Source: Serinus canaria (Eukaryota > Chordata > Aves > Passeriformes > Fringillidae). From it: DNA of 64,000 nucleotides. Below the pieces are notes generated by a model. It worked only from the letters and a program-made list of their open reading frames with translations, was not told the DNA's origin and made no database searches. The stretch covers positions 37,738,649 to 37,802,648 of the forward strand of contig NC_066343.1 in NCBI RefSeq assembly GCF_022539315.1, read 5' to 3'. Positions 37,318 through 51,193 of the stretch are shown in pieces. The translations under genes were made by a program, and so were the position numbers. The first letter of the stretch is position 1, and each line of letters starts with the position of its first letter.

Positions 37318-37360
37318 AAAACAAACAAACAAACAAAACCCCAATAAAACAAACAAATAA
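37318..37360. repeat. (AAAC)n-type simple repeat
   Basis: aacaaacaaacaaacaaaa followed by a second acaaacaaataaac run, directly in front of a CR1 fragment. Confidence 0.85.
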
Positions 37361-37367
37361 ACAAGAC

Positions 37368-37503
37368 CAAGAGTTCATGAAGTGTTTGGACAATGATGTC
37401 TGGCATAGGGTGTGATTACTGAAGTGTCTTGTACAAGGCCAGGCATTGGACTCAACGATCCTTGTGGGCCCCTTCAAACTGAGCATGTTCTATGGTTCTA
37501 TGA
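37368..37503 (+). mobile_element. CR1 LINE 3'-end fragment
   Basis: Plus-strand 3' UTR end: gttcatgaagtgtttggaca, then caaggccaggcattggactc, aacgatccttgtgggcccct and the terminal ttctatggttctatga. It is 5'-truncated to about 135 bp. Confidence 0.9.
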
Positions 37504-37620
37504 ATAAGACCATGGCTTCTGCTATCTTCCCACGTTCCCGCTGCCCAAGATGATACCTTACCGGCCAGTTTCTAGCTCATGGATTAATTACAGTCCAAGG
37601 CAGGAGCTAGTGAACACTGG

Positions 37621-37700
37621 CAGAGAGGGCGGGGCGCCGGCAGGGGAACGCTGGCTGGCAGATGTCTCCCTACAGAGACACTGGGACAGCTTTGGGCGCC
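37621..37700. other. Small GC-rich spot with a GC box
   Basis: gagggcggggcgccggcagg contains an Sp1-type GC box, followed by gggcgcc near 37694. It is isolated in AT-rich intron about 120 bp after a CR1 end. Possible regulatory element; function unproven. Confidence 0.35.
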
Positions 37701-38302
37701 TTGTTCTCTGACTTGTTTCTAAACACAAAAGGAGAAACAGTCCCATCTACACTTTTAAGCTTTCCTTTCAATAAGAGAGACTCTGCTTTAAAACCCTAAT
37801 TTAGGCCAACAGACAGAAAATTGCAACCAGAGTTTCATGACACCAGCTGCTACAAAATTCATTCAGGGGTGCAGACATTTTCTTTTTCTCACACACAACA
37901 ATATAAGCATCATTCTCAACAAAACAGCCTTTTAATGGTTACAAATAAGCTTCAAAAATTGCACTTGAATTTTCTGTCAGAAACTCCACTCTCATTGTTT
38001 TTTGTTTTCTCACCACCATCCTGCCCACCTGCTACTTTCCATCTTTCATACCAAGATAATTGTTTGGGGTGCATGTTGTCAATTTTCAATTTGTTTGCCT
38101 CATGCTTAATACAAAGAGGCCCTTGCCTTAAGTGCTATCTAAACATAAATACTGTAGAGACCTACATGCAAATTTCTTTTCAGCACTGTATAACCACATT
38201 CCTTTAAAACAGCTCATTTTCTGTGAATGCATATTGAATATCTAGCACCCACAGAAAGTACACAACACAGATACAGCAAGTTACAGCGGATAATTGTCAC
38301 AC

Positions 38303-38328
38303 TTTCAGCCTGTGTCTTCAGGCTGAAA
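38303..38328. repeat. Perfect 10-bp inverted repeat
   Basis: tttcagcctg, loop tgtctt, caggctgaaa: a perfect small hairpin in intronic sequence. Confidence 0.8.
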
Positions 38329-40283
38329 ACATTCAGAAAACAACCATAACACCGTAAATGCAAAATTTCTGCGTTCCTCATAAAATAAAAATAAAAGAAA
38401 AGAAAATAAAAATAACTCCCTCTGAACTAGAATACAGAATGCTCAATCAAAATGTTCAAATATATGAAATTATGAAAGCAGATCGCTTCAATCAGGAAAT
38501 GTGGTGAGGATCAAGAAATAGTTTTCATTACGTCAATGACTGCTGCAACAGCATCTATTTATACTGTAAAGTACATAGTTCCTGTCCCAACCTATGCCTG
38601 GAAATTATACTACTCAATGGAAATTATACTACTTTTCTCAGGCTGGCCCTCCCCCAGCTGCGACTGTGGATACTACAAAGAGGATATAAATGAATATATT
38701 GTGATCAAGCACACTAGAGGTTTTCTGTCATGTTCCATGTAATTAAATATCATGCCCTCTATAAAGCTGTATCTCAGCACTGTATATATTATCTTGCCCT
38801 TAAGACTGTAAAACCTCTCCTCCAACTCTTCAGCCTTCAGAAAGATTTTGGTTTGTCCTGCCATTAAACAACCATTTGTTCCCTGCTTCCCCTAAGTTTC
38901 TTGATGTGGTGGCTTTAAAGTTTGAGTAAAGAGGCTGTTACCCTTAAAACAAACTGTATATGATAGGGAATATCAAAACTGGCTCTGTATTTAAAAAAAT
39001 CAAGACGAAAGAAATTAAGAAAACATAAACAAGTTGAAAGTATAACTGATATTCACTATATAGTAAATCTCTTGGAAGTAAGGAAAGCATACTTTCTATT
39101 TTATTCGTATTGGTACACATTAAGCCATTATACTGTGTTACAAGAGTGTTTTAATAGATTGGTAGGTTTGAAAGGTTTTCTACAAATAGTCTTTGAACAA
39201 AACTATGAATTTTCAAAGTACAATCCCTAATCTGTAAAAAGCACAAAGAAAACAAATCTCTCCCGTTCAGAGATCTGGTATAGCAGCCATAGAGGTCATC
39301 GATCTCACATCCCAGAAGACCACCCACACGAAAGAGCATATTTATCAATTCCTACATTACCAAACACAATAAATGCCAGACTCACCCTTTATACTAGAAA
39401 AAAAATTGCCACTGAAACATTTGACTACTGACCTTTCTGCCATGAAATGTGACACAGATATATCTACTTGAGTTGATCCACAGCACCAGCACTTGCACTG
39501 CACCCCTCCACCAGGACACAAATCACTGAAGTTGTACAGCTGGTATGTTGAATATCCCATTTGCTCCCGCCTGCACTTGAATGAAGTCATTGAAAGCCTC
39601 CTTGGAGGGAAAATCTGCCTCAGACTAATGCAGCAGCCGATTGACAGTGGCGTGATTTCTATTATTACTCCATTATCACACTGGGATCTGTGCCTAAATG
39701 AGCATACTTCCTCCCTGATGCCATTTCCTTTTATCCTGGCTCTAGTCTAAAAGTGGATCAATGGGAGTAATATATATGATGTCACTTCAATTTACAGCTA
39801 CTGCCTCCCTCTCTCGCATGCACAAATAGATCAATTCTTCCCAAAAATGGTTAAAAAATGCACAGGGAGAATCTTCTCTGAGAAAAGGGTTCTCGGCTAT
39901 ATTTGTCTGTGTAACCACAGCAAGGAACTGTTTACACTGAGCAAAAAACAGGGGAGAAAAGGAAAAAAAAATCACTACTGTGCACTGGAAAATGCTGGCT
40001 GAAATACAAGAAAAACAAGGCCTTATAGAGAATTAAAGCAATTTGACCTTTGAAAATTACACAGAAATGTTTAAAGTTTTTAAGGGACAGTGTATTTCTC
40101 CTGCACTTGGTGGAAGACAATGTTTTGTCCTATCCCCAAAACCACTAAATGTATTTTCATTTATATATTTATTAAGCTTTCCCAAGTCAAACCAAATTCC
40201 TTCGCATTCCCCTCTTCGGAAAGAAAGGGAAAACCTCACTACATAGTTCAGTTGCAAATGGTTCCCTTAAGAAAAAATTTGAT

Positions 40284-40450
40284 GATAGAATCATTTAGGT
40301 TGGAAAAGACCTCTAATATCTCCGACTACAATCACTAAGACAGCATTGCCACCATTAAACTATGTTCCTAAGCACCAAGTCTACATGTTTTTCAAATACC
40401 ACCAGAGAGACTGACTCAACCTTGTGCGGCCTGTTCAATCTCCTCATAAA
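40284..40450 (-). mobile_element. CR1 LINE 3' portion
   Basis: Minus-strand CR1 beginning atagaatcatttaggttgga and aaagacctctaatatc, then cattaaactatgttcctaag, caccaagtctacatg and a cggcctgttcaatc box. The far end is too diverged to place exactly. Confidence 0.85.
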
Positions 40451-43402
40451 CTGCAGTCAAGAAAGCAATGCTACTAGTCCAGGAGATGGGATTTACAGGT
40501 CCAGGCCACCTCTGCACTTTCACTTCACATTGTCAAACAAATCCCTGAATGAATTTCATTTTATAAACTCTCCCCCACTGCCCTGAATGCTCTTTTCTGC
40601 AACTAAATAAAAACTGTTGCAGAATAAATCCCCTTATTTCTCAAACTGTTAAGCAAATTGGTAGCTTGAAAATTCAAAAAAGTATTGTTTACTCAACCAT
40701 GTTTTTAAACCAGATATTTTCATTGTTTACCTCAATATTCTTCAGATACTGATCAGCACAGGGACTTCTTTTAAATGAAAACAAGACATGTTCCCCCCTA
40801 CCCTCCTTCAAGGGCTAAAATGAATTAGTATCAAATAACATATGAATAATATCAATAAAAAGATGTCCATGCTTACAGTTGGTAACTAGTGTAGTGCAAT
40901 ATACTAGTGAAAAGAGTTTAACTCTGAAAGAACTAGTCTGTTTTTTGATTAATATGCAGGGGAAAAAGTATTCTGCAGGTGACATATGCTTTGAACTGGT
41001 TTGCAAAGCCCATGTTTGCCACAGTCTGACAAAATTTCACAAGCACGTAGTGAAAAAGACAGTTCTGCTCAACTTCATTTAGGCCAGTTTATTTGACTTT
41101 TCTCTTGATGATAAGTCAGCTCCTCTTTCAATGTTTATGAAAGATAACTAGTCCTCACTATATTTAAAAGCAAAGTATCTCAGTCTGTAACATATTCTCA
41201 TCTACTTATGAACTGCACTTGTATGATATATCTTCCCACTGTGTATGGTTTTTATGTATCTGTTCAGTTGGCTCTTTCTATGCGCAGAAATTTATTTATT
41301 AACATAACCATTTTAAAAACACACACCAGGAATTGTACCTGGTAACTATCATGAAAAATATATTCCCATGAACTTTGCTTCAAAAAGCCTTATTTCAAAA
41401 AGTAATTATTTCAACTAGTTCATCAGCATTTCACTTGTGCTATACTTCAAAATGCTTTTTCTGGGACATTCATATCTGGCATCACCTACTTCTTACTAAT
41501 AGAACATAAAAATTACACAGACCAATTTATTTAATAAACAATTGCACTGGCATTTTGTTCCCAGTTACTTTCCTCCTTATGACATCAAAATTAAGGCTGT
41601 CTTTTGAAGGCAGATAAGCTGTGTCAGGAAAAAATTTAAGGCTGATACCTACTAAAACACAAAGGTTTGGTTTATTCTGGCCACAAATATGAAAACACTG
41701 CTAAATGAAGGACATATATTGCTGGTTTTCGTTCTGTGTCTGATATTCTGGTTACACATTACTGGTAATATTATTAAAAGGCCAGCCACTGCTACCAGTC
41801 TATGAACTGGAACTTTTTCTTCGGCTTTGGTATGGAGTATTTTCCCATAGTTTACTTAATGGAGTGAAGATCCACTTACAAAGAAATTCAACATCTGCAA
41901 TCTAACATAAATGCACTGAAATGCCAAAAATGATTAAACCTTCATGATCTAACATACTGCTGAGCCAGCAAAATGAAAAACAGGTGGCTTCCACTACAGG
42001 TTCAGTCAGGTTATGCAGTGCTTTTCTCAACCTTAGCTTTCTCAAAGAAACATTTACCCTCAAGCATAATAATTCTCTTTCAAGCACAACAGGCTACACA
42101 TTCTTTATTCTATGCAGATTACCAGACCTGCCAGTTACTATCATACTTCCAGGATGTGCTGCTCCTGCTTTCAGATGAAATGGCCACACCAAGAGAAAAT
42201 GGACACAGAAAGCCATATTCCACATCTCAAGACATACTTCACAGACAGCATTATTGTGACACAAACCAAAGGTGATGCTGATAACTGCAAGATCTTCAGT
42301 CATGACTTCACTTATCTCAGAAGTCCCCAGCAGTTCAGAGGAATGATCAGAATATCAGCCTGGTGGCTAGCGCTCACCAGCTCTAAGCAGCTGGCATTAA
42401 GACCACCTTTCTCATCTAAAGCACACCCTGCAGAGGCACTGCAGGTTCAGCAAACTATTCATCTAACTGCAAAGAACAAAGCCAAGAAGACCATTTGTTT
42501 TATTTTCCAGATTCTCTGACTATTACCTATCAAAGGATTCATAGAAAAGACCACCAAGTCTTAGCAATTGGTGGAAAGATTTCATACACACACTGTAGCA
42601 GATGCTGAAGTGCAAGTATCTGCCTCCTAATTTGCCCACCCAAAACTGTGTAGGCCTCAACTGCTCCAAAGCACATGCTTAAGCTGATTGGTGGCAGTAT
42701 ATATCTCACCTTCAATGACCAACATCTAGATCCTCTGAAACCAATTGGCTATCAAGTGGCCTCTGAGACATCAAAAGAAAGTGACAGACTACAAGAGACA
42801 CTGAAAAATGAAGAGCTGAAGAAGCATAATAATGGAATATGAGCCACAACCGTCAGTGAGAACACCCTCAGCACCCAAACAGATTTCCTTTATTCTTATC
42901 ATTCTAAGTACTAGAAGAAAAAAGACAAAAACCTGAGAGCCTAAGAAAATTAACTGATTTTTCTAGCAAATTACTGGGCAAGTAACCTCACCACTCAGTA
43001 TTGAAAATTAAAAATCCTGTCTCTGGAAACTAACCCAGGAAGTTAAGATACCGCTACAGTATGAAATATTCTTACAATAGAACTGAGCAAGGGCCAGCTT
43101 GAAAAAGTATAAACCTTTTTCTTGAAAGTTTGCTACACATTTGGCCACTCCTGCACAGAAATTTGTTTTGCCTATACCTACCAAAGGAAGACTCAGTCAA
43201 TGCCCAGAGTTCAGCTAGGATTGTTATCTTCAAGGAATTCACTACAGGTTTTCCAACTCTCTTATGGTGGGGTCAGCTCTTGGGGAAATCTCAGCTTGTT
43301 CACCAGAACACATTCCTTTCTGGTAAATCAAGTACAAAGGTACTAGATCTAGTACCTACCAGATGCCCCAAACAGCTGAAATTCAGAGAACGGACCTAAG
43401 GA

Positions 43403-43572
43403 AGGAGAGAGAAAATAACATTTCTTTGTCTTCAAAGCTTTCACTAGCATGGCTGTGCTGAAGGAAGTTTTATCAATTCCACTCAGCTCATGCTGGAGCT
43501 GCAGATACACCACCATTTCAGGGATGGCTGTCTGAGATTCATCATAAAGCACTAACAATGTCACAAGCCTTC
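43403..43572 (-). pseudogene. Unassigned exon-like open segment (RLVTLLVLYDESQ...)
   Basis: Seen: the minus-strand tract tgctttcgtccag is followed by an open frame reading RLVTLLVLYDESQTAIPEMV and then VYLQLQHELSGIDKTSF. It continues without a stop for over 50 codons. No good donor ends it, and the next acceptor-like site (ccttccttag near 43397) is only bases away. It lies in a GC-richer block (about 41.9-44.8 kb) where open frames occur on both strands, which weakens the coding argument. I cannot name a family. Confidence 0.2.
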
Positions 43573-45993
43573 CTGGACGAAAGCATTAAAGCACAGATGG
43601 GAACCAGCACTTCCATCTCTTAACCCTTTACTACTAGAATCCACAATAATTGATTTTCTTTTCTACTCTCTTTGATTTCAGAGCAACAGGTAATGAGTGC
43701 TTTCATATTTAATTATGTCACGTGGCTTTTAACATTTGTAGATAAACTGCATTTCCAGACCATATTTTCTTCGAGTCTGAAATCTGGCTCTGGTGGACTG
43801 CGTGTCCAACACAGCCTGTGCATACTCCCAACAATTTTTCAACACACCACATACATTTGATCCCTTTCTCTTTTAGAGTTGTTTTGTTGTTTACTGGTTG
43901 GTTGTTGTTTTGGGTGGTGGTCTTGGGGTTTTCTTCATTTGTTGAGAATGCAATTGATCATTCTAAGTGAACTCCAGTTTTAGAAACATACATACAGTGC
44001 CAAGAAAGTCCTAATCATGGACAGCTTTAAAACACATGCAGTTCTAACAGTGTAAACCTAAGAACAGGTGCTGCTGGGAACCTGGAAAAGCAGTATACAG
44101 AATTTGCAGTCATGAAACTGTTCCCATTGATCAAGGATGCAGAGATGCCAATCCACTGCCATCAGCTCCTAGAATTCTTCTTTTAACTGAGGTCTCACAA
44201 TGCCCATTAATAAAACTATCCAGTCTGAAAGAACTTTTGCTGTGGTGGAAAGTCATGTAGTTCCACAACTGCTGTCACTTCTCAGCCCAATTGCCTCATC
44301 ATCCCAAAAGAAAGCCTCTGGCCCTTTAGAAGATAACTGGCACTGAACACTGAACCATGACTAGCAACACAGGTTACCATATGGTTACCTGATTTTCAAG
44401 TTTTTTGTGTTTCCCACCGCAATACCCATGAAATCAACCACTGCAGTCTATACTGATGACTCTGAGGCAGCTACTGCTGACTGCTGCCCAAAGACCAGAG
44501 GTGACAGCCAGGCACTTCCTCCACTCCACAATTTTCCACTCAAAGCACACCAACTTCTTGAAAAGGGACCTGATCTTTTCAAGGAGTTGTCCCAAAACTT
44601 GCACTGTCACCTAAGACTGGTCACAGGAGTCACCACCTCTCACTCCAGATGTAGGCCAAGTTTCTCAGTTTCGCTTGCTCTACTACGAATACATAGCAAG
44701 GTGTACTTAAAGGTAAAAAGAAAAAACAAAACACCACCACCACTTCTACCACCCAAAAAACCCTTTCTGAAACAAAATGCTTCACTGCATACAGCTCTCT
44801 CCAGGAGCAGAGGATAATAGAATGAAATACATGACAAAGTTTATTGCTTAATACTTTTGCGAAGGCTACTCAAATCCTATTGTGATGAGTGCGATATGGA
44901 ACAGAACAAGTGTATCCGACTAGTTTTTTTTTATTCCTGATTTTAAAAATATGGATAAGATTTCAATTTAAACTGTTGCAAAAGACAACACTGGAAGAAA
45001 ACCCAAAATCAAGCCCTTAAAAGATCTGAGAACAAGTGTTGCACAACATCATTATTATGCCCAGTGCTATTTAAAAAGATACTATAATTACTAGCAAGAA
45101 TGTCACTGCCAAAATTCTCTTTCAAAATTTGTATTTAAAAATCTATATTGCTCCTATACAGGAGCATTAAAACTAATTATAAAAATAATCCAAGCTTAAA
45201 CTTGCTGGTCATGAACTTTTCCAAATTACTGTTTGACTTACGGATTTTTCAGCTTGAAGGAGTGCAAGAAATTTAGTGGCTTGAGACAGCATTTTCATAC
45301 CATTACCGCATGCAGGAACAGAACTTCTTTAAAAAAAAAAAAGGCAAACCAAACCCAAAAAGTTAGTTGAGATACTAATGTTTTCAGAAGTAACTATCAG
45401 ATAAAATGAGTTTATGATGTGGGAAGTGCTACACTCTGCTCACGTTTTTCAGATGAGACTTTCTGTAATGTCTAGGATGACAGGTGAATCATTAAAAGCA
45501 ATCAGGAGCTCTGTCATCTCATGTACTAACCAGTAGTTTCACATATTGACACAACATTATTAATGACTTTTCAATCTTAACAAAGGATTTGGTTTTTGAT
45601 TCATAAATACAGCTTTGTGTGGGAACTCTATTCAATTTTACAGAATTGCATCAAAACACTAGCTTCTGAACAGCTCTCTTTGAAAAAAAAAAATCCCTAA
45701 AACTAGTACGTTTTGTGATTATAGAAATGTGTGTTGGTTTTATGAAAACATGACAGAAACAGAAAAAATATTTTAGACATACTAAGTGACTGCTAAGCTG
45801 AAAAGGAGTAAGAATAAAAATATGACATTTAAGGCATAAACCCCCTTATAAATTCAGTCTCACAGAAGAGGTAAAACTAGAGGCTTTAAACATATTAATT
45901 ACATGAAACTTTTTATGCTCATTTGTAATACTGGTATATGCAGGTAAGTATATAAAGATACGCTCACATAATAATTCAACAATTTTTTTTTAC

Positions 45994-46060
45994 CTGTCTC
46001 CAAACAGGGCTGGTGGTTTTATAAGATTTTTTTTTGTTTGGTTGGTTGGTTTTTATGCAT
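45994..46060 (-). CDS. Weak candidate for the next upstream AOPEP exon (lysine-rich)
   Basis: Seen: on the minus strand, acceptor aatcttccttacag and donor CAG|gtaaaa enclose 67 bp. One frame is open and reads CIKTNQPNKKKSYKTTSPV then WRQ, ending in phase 0 as the 35125-35241 exon requires. Known: aminopeptidase O has a basic nucleolar-targeting stretch just before LLPDQ. Against it, the basic part comes from an accaaccaaccaaacaaaa simple repeat of a kind that recurs in these introns, and the residues before LLPDQ do not resemble the form I recall for mammals. Chance is more likely than not. Confidence 0.15.
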
Positions 46061-49000
46061 CTGTAAGGAAGATTCAGTGAAGGGCTTAAAATAACTTGAT
46101 TTCATGTCCTCCACCCATTAGGTTTATGCATCACATTGCAGAGTACTAGGAATCATTTAACATAAAATAGACCTATCTGCAACTTGATTTCCAGAAGCAG
46201 GCCCAAAGACAAATTTTCATGCTGAAATTAAAGAGGGTCCTAGGTTCTGCATTTTCAAATGGAGATTTTCTACCATATTTTCCATCAATAATTTACTACA
46301 ACCTTCATTTTTAAAGATTCTTGAACATTTCCAATGCTTTACAAATGACAAAGCAATGGTAAAAGCAGTTGTTGCAGAAAAATTAAAATAAATCCTTAAC
46401 CAAAACCCCCAGACTGAAGTTGTTAATTTTTATTCTATAAATGTGCAGAGAAACTATTCCGTTTACTGCCATTCCTTTCAATATTACTCCTCCCCTTAGC
46501 AAAAGGACCTAAAATGTGTTGAGCAGAGAGCACTCCATATCCTGCCCTGTGAATTATGGGTTCTACTCCAGATATTTTATGCCCTACTTAAGTCCTTGTA
46601 TATGACCTGGAGAAACCAGGATGGGCTACAGCAGGACTTCTTGGTAAATGGGCAGATTCAAGACAATCACTGCTATTGACAACGGGGGAGCCTATCCTCC
46701 ACCAAAGAGCACTCAATTACTTATTTTCAAGCCTGCACACTACTTCACTTCTACCTCTTATATCTCAGGAAAGGAGGAGGGAGAAAGAATATTGACTGCC
46801 AAGAAGGATACCTAGAAAATTTTCTGACCTATGGGCTCATTACATACTTCTTATGGAAGGAGAGCTCCCATTAGCTTCAAGGGATTATTTTTTCTAGGAA
46901 GGAGAATAAGACCAGCACTTCATCACTGAATTTACACAGAAATGTGAAAATAATCAAGCAGATAATGCCAGGGAGCAGTGGGCCGACTGTACAGCAGCAG
47001 AGTATTATTTATAGTACAAATGGCTGGATAACCACTAAGTGCAGTACTTCAGCAGTAATTCATAATCTTACCTACAGTTCTCTGAAAGTTGCCTTTAGCA
47101 AGAACCTGCAGTGCTACGCACAGTGACAGCACCAAGTTATTCACACAAAAGTTTTAAACAGTGCAATCCCACTCTAATTTAAGAAATGGCTGGATAACAA
47201 TAATTTAAACTTAATTTAATGCATTTAACTTAATTTTGAATACTGAAAGGCAATCAATTCCACTGTACAAGGAAAATATCTGTTTAATATGAGTCTTGTT
47301 CTTAAAAAGCAAAGCAAGCAGCTACGCTATCAGCTCTTTTCTTCTAGCTAAGTCTCATTCATTTTAGAAACATGTGTGCTGCTGGAGCAAAAATGGACCT
47401 TAAGTTTCTATTATAAACTGCAGTTCTCAGGTGTTTATAACTTCACTATAAAAATTTCCCTCCAGAGAGAAACTTGGCATTAAAGTTCTCAGTTTATAAA
47501 AGATTGTAAAAATACTATTTTTATTATTATTTTTCCAAATAAAATTTCCAAGGTGTCTTACTGATTTAAGACAAATGTCTTATCACTGGATTCCTATTTT
47601 TAACAAATGAAATCTTGACAGTTGATTAGTCTACTTTGAGTCTAATGACATTTTCAAGTCTTCGAAATTAGGAAAGCTATAGTATCACAGAACAAACAGC
47701 TATGATTAAGGAATACTTTCCACTAGCAAAATTAACCCTTCATAGTTCTGCATTAAAAAAAAACTCCAAACCAACAGCACTTCTCCCTTTTCTTTCAAAT
47801 TAAGCAGTAGAGATTTAGCTTGCTGGGCGGTTATTTCCTCCATGCTTTAACATATCCCCTGAATATGCCTCAAAATCCCAGCTATATCATCACCTACACC
47901 AACAATACCCCACGACAATCAGAGTTTATGTGCACAATGCTGCAAACACTCAGGTGTCATTAACTTGATGTGCATGAGTACCTCCACAGAAAGAAGCAGC
48001 CTATTCTTGCTCTCTAGTTTATGCATTTGGCCCTCTTAAACATGCCTTTCACAATGACATTAGAGGGCTTAATAAATGAATAGCAAAAAAGGCCTGAAGA
48101 ATTTTGCAGTGATAGTACAGTTATTGCTTTGTCAAACTAGCTCAAAACATATTATACAGACTTTAGATAAATTTCTGTTAAAAGCAGTTAATCAGCAGAA
48201 TCTAAAGAAGTCATTAATTTGTATAAAACTTTAGCCAGCCTAGCCTGAAAATACACTAAACTAAACAAGTTATTATTGGAAATTTAATGTTTTTTACTAC
48301 TCTGGCATTTTCAAACACAGACATCTCAGCTCCAACAATATGCTGCAGTTTCTGTGCACCACTGACCCCAGCCTGGGAAGCCCTTACAGCACTGATCTTC
48401 CGATGGATACATACCTCTAAGTCCCAGAAAGCTGGGAACCAGGCACACTCAGCACCTTGGCAAATTAAACACCTCCCAGCCAGAGTGCATACATTGTAGA
48501 GGCCTAAGCAAAGCAGGCACTGTACACTGAAATATGTTTCTCTTCATAGTTATTTCGCCATTGGTTGTTACAAGGGCCAACTGCTGCCCACAATCAGCTT
48601 AGCTATGAATCAGTGTGTCTGTCTTCATTTTGACAATTATCTCTGCATAAATTCCAGAAAGATCCGCTTTAAAGAACAAAAAGCATGTTAAACTGTCACA
48701 GATTTCACCATTAAAACAAAATTTGCCTTGAAAAAAAATCCAGATAGGCATAGCAAGCTGATTACATGAGTATTAGAAATATTTTTCCCCTGTAACCTTT
48801 TCCTAAAGAAGTTGGTATTTCACATACCCCTTAAGTCACCAAACAGATACCAGCTGTGCTGTAAATGCTCAGTGGCACTGACAGGTAAAACACCCTCAGC
48901 TGTGTTTTAATATTGTTATTGAACTCTGCAACAGACACTGATGTTCTTTCATAAACACACTTGAAACAACTGCTTAATGATAAATCCAACTTCTTATAGC

Positions 49001-51193
49001 AAATGGACAATAGAGGCAAGAAGACGACATAAAAGGAATTTTTCACTGATACTCAAAATGAGTGCTGTAACCCATAACAGCTGAATTACTCCAAGAACTG
49101 GTAAAGCACATGACAAAAGAAATGCACTGTTACTCTAAAAAGGCCAAAAGATGAGATACATACTTACTGCAAATGCAATTTCAGTTCCACTCTGTTAGCA
49201 AGAGCACAAAGTCCTTTAACCTGATTACAGCTGTGCTGTGGTGCCTCTAATATTTGTTTTCTCTCAGGCTAAATACACAAGCTCTTCTTCTTCATCTAAA
49301 TCCAATCACAAACCAGTCTTGGATATGCTCCGCCCTGCAATTACGTCTTGCTGTCGGTGATCATGTTCCACTTCTTTCCTTCACTATTCTCTTTGCCTAG
49401 TGTAGCCGTTTTTATTCAATGCTCTTCTGGGAATATTATCTCTCATCTAATAATCACATTAATTAGAAATTTTAATTTTGGCATTAAACAACACAAAACT
49501 AGTTTTGATAAATCTTACAGTTCCAGGGGCAATAATAATGTAAAAGTAAACCACTTTTTCATCTGCCTCCTAATATATTTGCATTTTTAAAAGTCAAGAC
49601 CAAAAGAAGAAACGTTACCATCTTGCTTTCTACAACAAGATGAGTGTGTCCATTTGCAGAAGGACTCTTTAATTTCAGGTACTAGTGCACTGACTTCCAG
49701 AAAACATAGCAAATAAACAGACCCTTTTAGTTTAATAGCTGAAAACCAAGTACACCAAGGTTTGCCAAGGACAGCACATATTTCACAATCTTCAAAAGAA
49801 CTGCATTTTGTTTTTTTGTAAATAAAATTTTAATGCAAATAAAAGCAATGAAAGGAAATAGTCTATTGCAACTGTAATTTCTGCTAATTATGAATATTAT
49901 ATAATTTGCATGCTTGCAGTAAATGACAAGTGCTGGTCTTTGTGATTTCACAATACCAAGCCCAGCTCATAGGCAGTCTGGCTGGAAGAAACAAATGCAG
50001 CAATGGTATTTTACCAGGTCTGTATCATTAATAAAGCCAGTATAAATAAGCAACCATTCCAGTACATACGGCCTTTCTGTATTACCCTTTGTAGTAAAAA
50101 AACAGTTTGCCCCAATAGAAGCATAGTGTTTACAATACTAATTAGTTTTGAATGTATCTGCATGGAGCAAAATAGGGATCTGAACCTTTCTGAGATGTGT
50201 CTCAAGGGGAAGAACAGGAAGGTGACAACAAAGACATGCTGTGATATTAACAGAAAACAATTTTTTTTACAAAGCTGCCTAAGTACCATACAGTGCTTGG
50301 GACTGTTTTTCTCTGGAAAACTTGTTTTCCCTTTTTTCAATCCCCTTGACCATACAGTTTGAACTGACTTGAAAAGTAAAGCAGGGGCAGAGGAAGGAGG
50401 GACAGGGGAGAGGGGTGGTGGTGCAGCAGGAGACAGACAAAAGCCAAACTGCAGTGACTGGCATTTTCAGCATTTACATGCCTAAATTTGTATTGCCAAG
50501 CCAATTAGAACTTATTGGCCTGAGAACTGAAAATTACTCATTTAGGCTTAGCAGCCTTGCAAATGACAGCCCTTGCTTCTTGCAGTAAGGAAACCAATTT
50601 AAGGGCCTCTTAATGTATACAGTACTGCCATTTATATATTTATTTTTTAAGGCTCAGGTTTCCAGTTCCACCAGTAAGTGCTTGCTTTGCAGACCCATGA
50701 CACTGTGGTGATACACACACACACTGTATATCACAGCACAGCTCTAAATGCAGCAGTAGAGAGCAAGACAGATTAGTTTAATCTAGATTTTGGGTATGTA
50801 AAATTGCAAAGGATAGAACGGAAGCTGTCGAGTCAGGCTATTGAGACCTCAAAATCATGGGAAAACATACTTTTAGGTGTCTTTTAGCCAGTTGTTTGTT
50901 GAATGCCTCTCCCCCTGTCCACTTATACTCTCTACTGTTTAAATCAAATATTGTCTGTCTTTTAAAGAATGCATTCTAGGTTATTAATGAGAGAAAAATA
51001 TGGGTTCCATTAAATTGACATACTTTTCCTTTTATTAATCTTTTTAAAGTATTTATTTTTTATGTAGACATTGGGTTGCTTGGTTGGGATGTTTTCCTTT
51101 GGTTTTGGTGACTGGATTTTCCCCTGTTTTTGAAAGTTTACTTAATGTTTGACATCTCACTGTTTCCTCCAGACAGTCAGTTCCTCCAGTCAG

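Noticed and set aside
49303..49330. IQDW-like peptide on the minus strand, recalling the IYQDWLE segment of AOPEP
   Set aside because: Only three or four residues match and a stop follows; no splice sites fit.
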